Source: Cadophora sp. MPI-SDFR-AT-0126 (taxonomy: Eukaryota > Ascomycota > Leotiomycetes > Helotiales > Ploettnerulaceae). Taken from it: DNA of 64,000 nt. Positions 54,624 through 64,000 of this stretch are shown here, in pieces. Within the stretch, counting starts at the first letter, position 1. Each line of letters opens with the position of its first letter. The stretch is taken from contig JAGMVK010000006.1 in NCBI GenBank assembly GCA_020747065.1, positions 682,001 to 746,000 on the forward strand. The letters are read 5' to 3'. The position numbers and the translations under genes were made by a program. The notes under the pieces are model-generated. The model was not told where the DNA came from. It searched no databases and saw nothing but the letters and a program-made list of their open reading frames with translations.

Positions 54624-56037
54624 AGAGATCACACATAATGCGAAGAGAACTTGTGTATGGCCGGTCGCAATAGCAGGTGCTTTTGGATGAGATAGTACAC
54701 TCACAAATGGAGAATACTCAAACGTATTCTTGTATAATCGAGTTTCAAGTTAAAACGAGCGGCAAGCCATATCTAAAGGTTTACACTCTCGTTGTGATCT
54801 TCCCAGACTTGGGCAATCGACAGATAAATGTTCGTACCCAGAGGCGGGGATGGCGGTAAATGAGTATGAAGGTAGTAACTGGAAGATATAATGAGTAAAG
54901 GAGCAGCAAAGCAATAAAGGATAATGGGGCTGGAAGAGGCAACCTTCTAGGGGCCATGTGCCGATGGAACAACCATGAACATGGTGCACAGCCCGCAGAT
55001 TTCTGCCTCGTTTTTGGCAATAGTTCATCAAAAGTCTGGTGCTTCCAGCTCTGAGGAAGCCTTGCGTCTTTTTTATATCCTCTACATGCAAGGAAGCTCT
55101 CCAGACTTGAGTCTCCGCGGTGTGGTTTGCTGGAAGGTGCAACCTCAAGCTCAACAGTTCGTCATCTGAACCGTATGAAGTACCCCATCAATCTGCAGAT
55201 TACTTCAGCGAGGTCCAGAACGAAGAGGATGAGCCCGGGTGGGTACCATCTATTCTGCTATCAATAGGATTCAGCAGAAGCCACAGCGCATATCACTTCT
55301 GAGCCATCGAGATTGGAAAAGCCGACAGGAGGCGTGAGAAATGAGATAGGGAACTTGAATCTGGCGTCAGTGTTTGGGTAGAGTAGACATGAGCGACTTT
55401 GATTGGGAAATCGTTGTTATCGCACATTGTTTTGCGATTGGGTGAGGTGGCGGTGTGGTTTTTCGCCATGCATGGGTGCAATACAGCGTAGAGTGGGAAC
55501 GGAGGCCGACTACGATTTCTGTAGTTCCTGCGTTGAGTGCCATTCTGGGCATTTCTCTTGCGTGTAGGACTGGATTGCTCAGCAAGCTCAATTCAAAATC
55601 TGCGTGCGTATTTTTGTTGCAGTTGTTACATTTGGGTGAGGGTTGGACGAAATCGCGGTTAGCCAAGGTTCGACCGACAGTCACATGACTTGAGGTCAAG
55701 GCACCCACCGATGGACCTCGCTGTCAATGTTTTTGGAAACAGGATACTCGATATCGTTCTCGGGATGCACTTTCTCTCGAGCAACTCGATTCCAATAAGC
55801 AACGACTCTGATACAAATCACACTCACAGCTCGGGTGATGATGGACGGACGATTGATGAGCTAGGGACATGAAGCGACCGTATTTATCCCCCGCCCACTT
55901 GCAGGATGCATTTTCAGCTCCAGCTGCCCAGCTCAATTTGTGGGCTCAGCCCTCAGCTGCTCATTCCGAATACAAGATGAATATGCCATCATCGCCAGGT
56001 AAAACACTCTAGATAAGATAACGCCTTGTGAGTTGAA
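54624..56037. other. intergenic, nothing recognised
   Basis: About 1.4 kb between the dioxygenase 3' end and the HET gene start. Frames up to about 130 codons on the minus strand have no motifs. Confidence 0.5.
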
Positions 56038-58182
56038 ATGGTATCTATGGCAGAGCAGCAAAAGCAGTCCTTCCCCAGTTCCGCCTCGGACGTCCAGGCG
56101 GCGCCCTTGCCAGAAAGACGAGGCAATCCATCAAACGCCTTTCTCGCCGAGCTTGAGGATTTAATGGCTCATGAATTCTTCGCTCTTCCGCCCAAGATAT
56201 ATACCTACGAGCAGATCCCGTCTAATGGATTCATCCGTCTCCTAACATTAGAAGCCGGGTTCAAGGACCGTCCCCTCCGGGGATCTCTCAAGCACGTCCA
56301 CATCGACAAGCTACCTCGCTATGAAGCGCTCTCGTATTGCTGGGGCTCTCCCGACAAGCCCCGATCCATTGAACTTGATGACGAGACAATAAACATCACC
56401 GAGTCACTCTATTCCGCTCTTGTCCGGCTCCGTCGCTTGACCAAGAGCCGACTTATCTGGGCAGATGCTTTATGCATCAATCAAGACGACAATCGCGAGA
56501 AAAATCACCAGATCTTGTTGATGCGGCAGATCTATTCCTCAGCATTCAGAACTCTTGCCTACCTTGGCGATGAAGCAGATGGTAGCGATTCTGCAATCCA
56601 ACTCCACGAGCAGATTGGAGGCATCAGTTTCAGCGCTCTGCCGGAGAAATCCGTGACCATGGAATGGCTACATTCTCACGGCCTCCCGCAATATCAAGAT
56701 CCAGTATGGCTAGCTTGGTCAATCTTCTGGCGCCGGCCTTGGTTTCGAAGAGCTTGGGTATTGCAAGAGTTCGTGTTGGGCAAGGACATCGTGATTATCT
56801 GTGGCCAAAAGAAGATCAATTGGAGGAGATTCGTCAGTGCAACGGAGAAGATGCAAGAATTCAATCTTCTTAAATGGACTACTACTGGTGGAGATACCGA
56901 CATTGGCATCGAGGACGCGTATTCAGGTGCTGCTGCGATGTTGGCAATGATGGCGGTCAAGTCTGGGTCCAGTCTCAGCTCTGGCATAGCGTATTACATT
57001 CGAAGCTTCAGCGAAGGCGACGAGAGTACCCTCCAACAATTGGATTCCCACAAGTCGCTAGCCGAGAAACTACCTGGCTTGAAGGATACCATTATGATGC
57101 TTCGCAAAGATCCATCGATGGTTGAGCCAACAATCAGAATATTCGAAGAGAACATGGGAGCTTTCGGTCTTAGTGAATTGAATGATCCCACTATCCACCA
57201 GCCACTCATCAATTTGCTATTCATGTTTGATAGAAGCGAAGCGACAGATCCAAGGGATCGACTCTTCGCACTGCTTGGTTTGGCGTCTGATGGATCTGAT
57301 GAGGATTTTAGACCTGATTACAACGAATCCGTCAATTCGGTCGCCAGACGCTTCAGTCTAGGCTTCATTGAGAAAGGTCATGGAATGCAAGTGCTGCATC
57401 TTGCTGGTCTCCGCGATGACCTACCATCCTGGCCTTCCTGGGTTCCAGACTGGACTCGGACGGGAGTGGTAGAGCGTAGAGTTCTCTGTGCCCGCACGAT
57501 TTGGGCACCTGTGGACAGCACTTCTTACAAAGCGGGAGGAGATCTCGCACCCAAAATCCGAATCATCCAGGAACCAAGTTTACTTTTGGTATCAGGGAGT
57601 CGAGTGGATAGGGTCTCACAGCTCGGTATGGACGTATCAAGCATCACATCGGCATCAGCTGACATCTTCATGATGAAACAATTTTTCGCCAACGCAGACG
57701 AGATCATCAATCCCGGTGGAAGCCCATCAATGACATACGGCCCGACGGGCGAGACCATGGACGAAGTATACTGGCGCACGCTCATCGCGAATAAAGGCAT
57801 GAACTCCGCGGAAGCAACCGAGGATTACGCAGTGCAGTACGAAGAATGCCGAAGGTTCTTCGATTCTAATACCCTCGATTCCCTAACCGCAGTGGAGCTG
57901 CTCCTCAGTCTAAACCTTTATTATGGATGTATAGGATCGCTTCTTTCGACCTCCAGGGTTTGCGCCACAGAAAAAGGCTTTGTGGGACTAGCTCCGATAG
58001 GTGCGAAAGTTGGGGATTTGGTGGTTGTGTTTGGTGGTGGTGCGATGCCGTTTGTCTTGCGGCAGAGTGGGGAGAGTGAAGGCAGCTTTAGGCTTGTTGG
58101 GGGATGTTATGTGCATGGCTTGATGAGAGGGGAGGCTGTGCGGTCGCCAACGTGGGAAGAAGAGGATTTTTCGTTGCATTGA
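56038..58182 (+). CDS. HET-domain protein, intact
   Basis: A single uninterrupted exon encodes 714 aa; ATG 56038, or the in-frame ATG three codons later. The HET domain spans about 60-250: FIRLLTLEAG, the core RYEALSYCWGS (94-104), RLIWADALCINQDDN, QILLMRQIYSSAFRTLAYLG, and RRPWFRRAWVLQEFVLGK. Downstream are TDPRDRLFALLGLAS, WPSWVPDWT and a C-terminal beta region ending YVHGLMRGEAV, as in many HET proteins. These act in heterokaryon incompatibility and other cell-death responses, with the HET domain as TIR-related effector. No NACHT or repeat domain is attached. Cytosolic. It contrasts with the broken copy at 33372-35407. Confidence 0.93.
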   Translation: MVSMAEQQKQSFPSSASDVQAAPLPERRGNPSNAFLAELEDLMAHEFFALPPKIYTYEQIPSNGFIRLLTLEAGFKDRPLRGSLKHVHIDKLPRYEALSYCWGSPDKPRSIELDDETINITESLYSALVRLRRLTKSRLIWADALCINQDDNREKNHQILLMRQIYSSAFRTLAYLGDEADGSDSAIQLHEQIGGISFSALPEKSVTMEWLHSHGLPQYQDPVWLAWSIFWRRPWFRRAWVLQEFVLGKDIVIICGQKKINWRRFVSATEKMQEFNLLKWTTTGGDTDIGIEDAYSGAAAMLAMMAVKSGSSLSSGIAYYIRSFSEGDESTLQQLDSHKSLAEKLPGLKDTIMMLRKDPSMVEPTIRIFEENMGAFGLSELNDPTIHQPLINLLFMFDRSEATDPRDRLFALLGLASDGSDEDFRPDYNESVNSVARRFSLGFIEKGHGMQVLHLAGLRDDLPSWPSWVPDWTRTGVVERRVLCARTIWAPVDSTSYKAGGDLAPKIRIIQEPSLLLVSGSRVDRVSQLGMDVSSITSASADIFMMKQFFANADEIINPGGSPSMTYGPTGETMDEVYWRTLIANKGMNSAEATEDYAVQYEECRRFFDSNTLDSLTAVELLLSLNLYYGCIGSLLSTSRVCATEKGFVGLAPIGAKVGDLVVVFGGGAMPFVLRQSGESEGSFRLVGGCYVHGLMRGEAVRSPTWEEEDFSLH

Positions 58183-58790
58183 AGGATGACCATTCACATT
58201 AGGCCCATATATCTCACTGAAATGAGCACAATCGGTATCATTCGGTATCCTTCGGTATCCTTTGACAGTTGCTATAGTTTCCGCCATATACAGGGCTTGT
58301 CTTGCCAAATATTCTCGTTTCCCTATGGCCCATTCTCTGGCTGGCGGTAGACGTAGAAGCATGTGGCCAGCTGTCCTCCAGTATACACTGATCTTATGAT
58401 AGGTGTGAATCTTGGAAGCGAGGCTATGATTGTTTTCCTCGGGTCTTCACAAATCAATATCGTGTGGCTTTGCTTATTTCCTTTGATGATTCGTTGCCGC
58501 GGACATCAATGATATCAAGATCTCCATAGACTTTCTTTTGTGAGTACACTGTGATGCGAGATTTGGCTTCTGTTGACTTCTCCAGATTCAGCCTTGATGT
58601 CACCCTTACTATCCTAGCGAAAGTTCACAATGATGATAGTGTCAAGATTTATGAATCGAAGGCATTTTCAATCTTACTAAACTATATGGCAGCTCGCTGC
58701 TGGCAATATATACAAGAATGCAAAGGACAACAACAGCACATTCATATCATCGTAACTTCATCCACATCCCCTCATTTCGCTACCAGCCAC
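58183..58790. other. intergenic between convergent genes
   Basis: No gene is seen. It contains the short tandem repeat at 58231-58260 and presumably both 3' UTRs. Confidence 0.5.
58231..58260. repeat. three 10-bp direct repeats
   Basis: Three copies of a TTCGGTATCC-like unit, the first with two differences, in the 3' flank of the HET gene. Confidence 0.7.
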
Positions 58791-60336
58791 TCAGTACGTA
58801 CCAGTCTTGCAATCTAGATTGGCATATCCAGGGAATTGCTTGAACTGATCTTCATCAATTTTCGTCAACTGTGGACAACTCAACGCTGAAAGACTCGTCG
58901 CCGCCTGACTAGTGAGCCTCTGCATAGCGCTAGTAACACCATTCAGCACACCACTGCACTGAATGATATCCGGGGATGCCTGCACGGCAAATTGCATCGC
59001 GAAGCAAGCTAGGTTGTTACCTTCGATCAAAGTGCGAGTGTTGTAAACGCCGCCAGTGATATCCTCAGCGTTAACACCTATGAAGGTGTTAGGCGTGCCT
59101 GTGTTGCCGCCAACGTTCAGGAATTTGGGGTATTTGGCTGCTGCTAGAAGCGTGTCGGCTTGCAGGAATGGGATGCTGTATTCATCACCAACGGCGCGCT
59201 TGTACCAGTTGTCTGGGATGCGCTGGGTGGTGAGTTAGCTTTCATCTCCATGTACTTCATGAGATTTCAAGTTTTGTCTCGCTTACCTCATAGCCAGGTG
59301 TATGAGTCAGACTCCCGTCTGCGTTCTTCGTCACACTGAAGAAGGAATTCAAGACGTCACCATTCAGTCGTCCAGCTGGGTACTCGGCTGACTTGTTGCT
59401 CATGAAGCGGTAGATAAATGTATATGCCGCAGGCTGGACTAGCACGCCAGTGAACGGACCTAGGCTCTGTCAGCCTTTCATTCACAAGCACATCAACAAG
59501 GATAACAAGATTGACAACTCACCATTGAAGAAGTAAGGATTGTTTTGAACCGAGTGATCAAAGCGCTGAGAGCGGAAGTCAGTCAGTAGGGGGAGGTCAT
59601 AGTTGTCCCCATTCGCCTGGCCGGCATCATAAAGCTGTTGGTACTGATCCATCTGCAGGGTAAAGTCGTTGCCGTTGAGGTACAGGTCTCCACGGCTGGG
59701 AGATGCGTCAGATTCGTACTTGTTATGCGAGCCTGAGATTCCTTGCGGGATACCGAGGCCGCCGAGACCGATTGCTGAATTTGCTTTGGAAGGACCGCCG
59801 ATTGACCAGGTCAATCCGTCACCATCGATGGTGCCGCCGAGGACGGTGAGGAATCCGGAGAGGTCGGCGGACATGCCGAAGACTGTGAATGGATTGTGAG
59901 TTGATTTCGTCCTCTGACATAACGATGTTTACTTACCGTCATAGGTTCCCTTGATGAAGTCTGCGTGAGAGCCAACTCCGCTGTGAGGGAGATATCCATG
60001 GTTCGCTGCCTCGCTTGTTAGCATATTATGTTCGCTTTACTTGGAATCAACTAGAGCAGAAATATACGTACCCATTGCGTTCAAACCTGGACATGGCCCA
60101 CGTTGATCTCCAGCAGCAAGGTTTGGTGCCACGAAAGCATGCTCGCCAGTTGTGGAGACATGCTGCAGCTGTTCGTTGAAGGTTGGATTGAGATCAGGTG
60201 CTTCTTGTCTGCCGACGATGTGACGATCTGCTTTAGCTCTGGTTGCAGCTTCGAGGACGCCAGGAAAGGCGACGACCTCAAGGGCGAAAATGCTGAGGAG
60301 GGTCGCTCCTACGTATGAGAGATGGCTTTGCTTCAT
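58791..60336 (-). CDS. secreted heme-thiolate peroxidase (unspecific peroxygenase/chloroperoxidase family)
   Basis: Five exons (60072-60336, 59937-60005, 59523-59882, 59287-59459, 58791-59222) total 1299 nt, 432 aa. The signal peptide (YVGATLLSIFALEVVAF) is at residues 8-24. The proximal heme ligand is Cys82 in GPCPGLNAMG, followed across the first splice by ANHGYLPHSG. The distal acid-base region reads ESDASPSRGD, i.e. a Glu with a downstream Arg as in peroxygenases rather than the Glu-His pair of classic chloroperoxidase. The long C-terminal helix region (IEGNNLACFAMQFAVQ) and a late Cys pair that could form a disulfide complete the family pattern. Such enzymes use hydrogen peroxide to hydroxylate, epoxidise or halogenate aromatic and aliphatic substrates outside the cell. 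Length fits the long-type group. Transcribed away from a bZIP gene. Confidence 0.92.
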
Positions 60337-61300
60337 TCTCAGAAAATGTGAACAAAAATCAGTGGAAAAAGATGTAGTATTCCAATATTTGAGCGGAAAG
60401 TGGAACAGGGGGAGTGTTATTAAAGTGCACTTCCTCTGTTGATATATCCAAACCGGGAAGAGTTACCTCGACACAGAGTGTAACAAGATTTCGTTATTCC
60501 CATCCCCGTATTTGGGATTAAAATCACTAACTTTCCGCCGCAACCCTCAGGGTCTGTGTGCGATACGCACATCTCCATGCAATCCAGGAAAGCTTTTCAT
60601 CCAGCGATGACAGTTGTGGCTCTCAACATCCGCAGCTGCACAGATCTGCTAACCACCCATCTCAAAAACCCTAAGTAGTCCCAAAGTAGTCAACCATACA
60701 TGATTCAGGCAAGTCAGCCACCCACGATGAGCTGCCCATATTGTCCTAGTTGTCGATCATCCAATTCTGGGGTGCTGATTATTTCTGTTTTGGGATCGCC
60801 GAGGCAACATTGTAAGATTAAACAGGTAGCTTGGGACGGTGTGCCACCCGTCTGAACCTAGGTACAGCCAGTACCCCGCAGTATCACTCAGAACGCTGGA
60901 ATTCTGCATCGTTTGGAGGCGTTTCGAGCTTTTAGAACGTCACCGGCGCTGTTTAAGCTCCATTTCCCCGCATTGTTTAAGCCTACCAGAGGGACAAAAT
61001 ACAGATCAGTCCTTCTGGATTTTCTCGCCCACTGGCCGTGGGGGCTGTAAGAGGGAAACGCCTCTTCGAGCCCCGAGAACCGCCACATTCGGTAGTTGTA
61101 CGGTCTCTAGCCCATTGACGACGTAGATTCTGAGGGATCATCGTCTTTGTTGTGACACTTCACTCGACTCCTGTGCTGCACTGCTGCTGCACAACTTCAC
61201 ATCTTTAAGAAATCGCACACCTCGTTTGTACGTACCTCGGAGTCGCACCAAACGCCTCAGACAGACATTAAAATTCTGATTTTTGAAAATCCTGGGTATA
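60337..61300. promoter_or_regulatory. divergent promoter between peroxygenase and bZIP genes
   Basis: 964 bp separate the two starts. A GATATATC palindrome with a TATA core lies at 60441-60448, about 105 bp upstream of the peroxygenase start. No gene is supported in this interval. Confidence 0.4.
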
Positions 61301-62723
61301 ATGAGCTGTCGGGACCCGGGAATAAAACCGAAGCCATGGTCGACGGGCCGGGTTCTGACAGAGGAGCAGCGGAGACGGAAGAGAGAGGTAAATCGATTGT
61401 CGCAGAGGAGGAGAAAGAACAAAATAGCCCTTCGAGTTGAGCTTTTGGAAACGCAGCTGTCGAATCTCCTCGACAGTTCTGCATCAACGTCTCCTACAAA
61501 CACAACTCTTGAGTCCGCATGCCATGAACCTCCTTCAAAGTTCAAACAGGTATTGCCGGAACCTGTTCCAACATCATCATGCTATCAGCAGAATCTGATA
61601 CCAGTACCTCCTCGGACTTCAGAAACCTTCCAACCATCGAGCCCGATCTCACGCATGCAATACCTCCCCCAATACTACCACATGAAAATGCACGATAATT
61701 ACATAGACTCCTGTCTCCGCCTTACACTACCCATTACCCCTCCAGTCGCCGCCGCATTTGCCAAATCCCGGACTTCAGCTCGTTCCGAGATCATCACTAC
61801 ATTCTGTCAGCACTTGAATAAGTCCATCGCAGCACTACCAAATACAATAATATGTTCGAACGACTTGCAGAATCAGAATATGTTGATACGAGCCGTGCTG
61901 TATGGGTGGAATGTAACTGAGACTTTGCCGCGGCTATGTCCGCTGTGGGCGATTTTGCAGCATGTTGATACGAGTTTGTTTAAGGAGACGCCGGCGATTG
62001 AGAGGTTTGTTTTGTTGAGGCATATTCATATGATGATGTTGGTAGGTTTTGATTGTCAGTTACACGTCAAGAGAAAACAAGCTGAAAATGCTCAAGTACA
62101 AGACGGGTGCTCTCGGTACGAGGCAACTCCCTCTTTGGTACAGATACAGGTAAGGGTGGAGTTGTATTTCTGTTGATGCCTCGCCTGACATGAAGCAGAC
62201 CAGCGCAGCTCCTGTACGAACATCACCCATCAATCGATTATCTAGGCTGGTATGAAATATTTCCTCCTCCTGACTTAACTTCTGATCACTTTTATCTAGG
62301 CCCGGTCTTCGCGAACGCCTCGTCCTTTCTAGTGCACTACGAATGACCGATCAATTCTGGGCAATATTCGGATCCTGCTTCCGCTTCGAATGGCCATACA
62401 CCATCAACGCATGCTACGAGACCGATGCTGCCACAGGGATGCTCCGCTACAGTCCTCTTTTCGACGTCGAATCTCTCAATATCGACTCGTGTAGAATGAC
62501 ATCGCAATTCTTCGAAGCCTTCCCAGCGATGGCGGATGACATTCGGATTGCCTCGTCGGACCCATTGCAGATTTTTGGCCTTGATGAAAACGATGGTGTG
62601 GACAATATGGATTTTGGTGGGATCAGTGGTCCTGTTGGAGAGGACACGCATCTAGTTTCGCCGAGTTGCTCGACGTTTGACAATGACGCGATGCATGCTT
62701 TTGTGGTCGCTCCAACTTGTTAG
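61301..62723 (+). CDS. bZIP transcription factor with DUF3425 domain
   Basis: Four exons (61301-62041, 62082-62149, 62196-62249, 62300-62723) total 1287 nt, 428 aa. The start is ATG 61301; codons above it lack a better ATG context. The basic region at about 23-42 (RRRKREVNRLSQRRRKNK) is followed by a short leucine heptad (ALRVELLETQLSNLL). The DUF3425 part follows: LPQYYHMKMHDNYIDS, LIRAVLYGWNV, LCPLWAILQHVDTSLF, then LPLWYRYSRPAQLLYEHHPS, IDYLGWPGLRERLVL and a C-terminal acidic tail. The first intron would be only 40 nt, near the lower limit, and is the least certain join. The protein should be nuclear. The flanking peroxygenase and P450 genes are candidate targets by position. Confidence 0.85.
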
Positions 62724-63268
62724 ACACAGGTAAACACCCGAAACAGCAAGCAGTCCACACGTTGTAAGACCTCAGGCAAGAAGGCTCGAGGCTTTTCTGG
62801 CCTTCCAAAATCTAATGAAGGAACGATCATTGTATACGGACGTCATGACTGGCCCTTCGCATAAGAAACCACCTTTAAGCTTTGACAGTCAGGTGACTAT
62901 TGTTGCTCCCCCTTTCGCCTCTCTCGCTTATCGCCTCTACTCGAATACCCATGTATATGAATGCTTGCTTAGGGATCTTTCCAGGTTCCCATCATGAGTT
63001 CAGTCCAAGATGTTTCGATCAAGGTTGTGTGCTGAGGTGATATCCCAGAGCAGTCTCCTCCGTATTCTCGTCCAATCAGAGTCTTCCGATTCATGCATTG
63101 GCCGTCTTACTACCTCTCTCGGCGAAGCGAATAGCCCGTTGTGCGAAATTATGCTCCTTTCGCGATACAGAACTGCGTTATTAAGATATCAGAGTACCCC
63201 AATTGTTCTTTTGCTCTAACATACGTGATCTCATCTCGCTCAGATCTTCCTCTGAAAACAAGCAAAAT
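62724..63268. other. intergenic, P450 upstream region
   Basis: About 545 bp without a supported gene; short frames only. Confidence 0.5.
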
Positions 63269-64000
63269 ATGCTGTTGTTATTTTTGCGGACCATTTTGGC
63301 AGCTGGAGTTACGTATGAACTCGGTTGGATACTTTACTGCCGCTATTTTCACCCACTGCGTTCTATTCCAGGTCCTTTCTTAGCATCTTTCAGCCGAACA
63401 TGGATTGTTTTTATGACTGCCAGTGGTAGCATGGAGAAGACTGAGAGGGCACTACATAAGAAACATGGTAAGCACCGATGTTGACTCTTGAGTGATGTTT
63501 TAATATCAACGTAGTAGGACATCTTGTTCGAATTGCTCCAAATGAAGTCTCATGTTCGGATCCAGAGGCAATAAGGGTAAAATCCGCTACTCGGTACTAA
63601 ATGTTCGATATGAAGCTGATGATTTCCAGATCATCTACAGCACCAAGAAAGTGTTCAACAAGGTTTGACTCCTTCTTGCCTTGCCGACCTTCTGGGCATC
63701 ACTTACACCAATTTTCAGACCGATTGGTACAACACCTGGACTCCACCAAATCTAGCTTACGCCGGCCATTTCCCCACACGCGATGAAAAAGAGCATGCTG
63801 AGCGCCGTCGTATCGTCAACAATGTGTACTCGATGTCCAGCATCCTCGAATCAGAAGGAGTGATCGACTCTTGCACGGACCAATGGTGCGAGACTGTGAG
63901 GGAGCTGGCGAAACAGAAATCAGTTGTGGATCTGAGGTATCTTATTAACATGTAAGCAAGATATCCCGAATTCTGTGTTGACGAAGACGATGTTGATAGG
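63269..64000 (+). CDS. cytochrome P450, N-terminal part (runs off the window)
   Basis: Exons 63269-63467, 63518-63576, 63630-63662 and 63719-63951 join in frame and the gene continues beyond the right edge; the intron starting GTAAGC at 63952 appears to end in TTGATAG at 63999. Residues 1-26 form the ER membrane anchor (LLLFLRTILAAGVTYELGWI). It is followed by the proline-rich hinge HPLRSIPGPFLASFSRTW, then HLVRIAPNEVSCSDPEAIR, IIYSTKKVFNKTDWY and the C-helix region (EKEHAERRRIVNNVYS), all standard for fungal class E P450s of the CYP65/CYP68-like style. The heme-binding Cys, ExxR and I-helix lie outside the window, so family and substrate cannot be fixed. Confidence 0.88.

Noticed and set aside
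1..64000. CRISPR arrays, tRNA or rRNA genes, and intact transposons
   Set aside because: No regularly spaced repeats, cloverleaf-like segments, reverse transcriptase or transposase motifs were found by eye. A tRNA scan and repeat search would be needed to exclude short or decayed examples.

Overview
The window is nuclear DNA from a filamentous ascomycete (Pezizomycotina). The evidence is many 45-65 nt GT-AG introns with CTAAY-like branch sites, HET-domain genes, Zn2Cys6, C2H2-fungal_trans and bZIP-DUF3425 regulators, a GPI cell-wall protein, PAN1 with two EH domains, and a sphingolipid C9-methyltransferase. A member of the Leotiomycetes is plausible from the mix of effector-like secreted proteins and gene styles, but the sequence alone does not prove it. 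Most exon boundaries below were derived by hand; where total exon length is stated, it is an exact multiple of three.  Layout. From 2.7 to 32.8 kb all twelve recognised genes lie on the minus strand: a SnoaL-like protein, a class I methyltransferase, a disordered protein, a C2H2 transcription factor, an MFS transporter, a RidA-family protein, a CorA-like membrane protein, a GPI-anchored Cys-rich wall protein, a monocarboxylate-type MFS transporter, PAN1, the sphingolipid C9-methyltransferase and a Zn2Cys6 regulator. A 2.5-kb gene-poor stretch (17.4-19.9 kb) holds at best a decayed transcription-factor fragment.  From 33 to 41 kb the content looks accessory: a HET-domain pseudogene with one frameshift and three Trp-to-amber changes, a 104-aa six-cysteine secreted protein split over five exons, a 243-aa secreted protein with a Kex2-type site, two tandem small Cys-rich zinc-ribbon-like genes (the second apparently decaying), and a two-domain EthD-like protein. 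From 42 to 49 kb come a secreted GH2 glycosidase, a type II membrane GT32-like glycosyltransferase and the ribosome-biogenesis WD protein MAK11.  From 50 to 64 kb there are a divergent pair (an anion/cation symporter-family MFS transporter and a TauD-type 2-oxoglutarate dioxygenase, probably a sulfonate-uptake and cleavage module), an intact HET gene, a secreted heme-thiolate peroxygenase divergent from a bZIP-DUF3425 regulator, and the N-terminal part of a cytochrome P450 running off the right edge. No polyketide synthase, NRPS or terpene synthase lies inside the window. No tRNA, rRNA, CRISPR array or intact transposon was recognised by eye.
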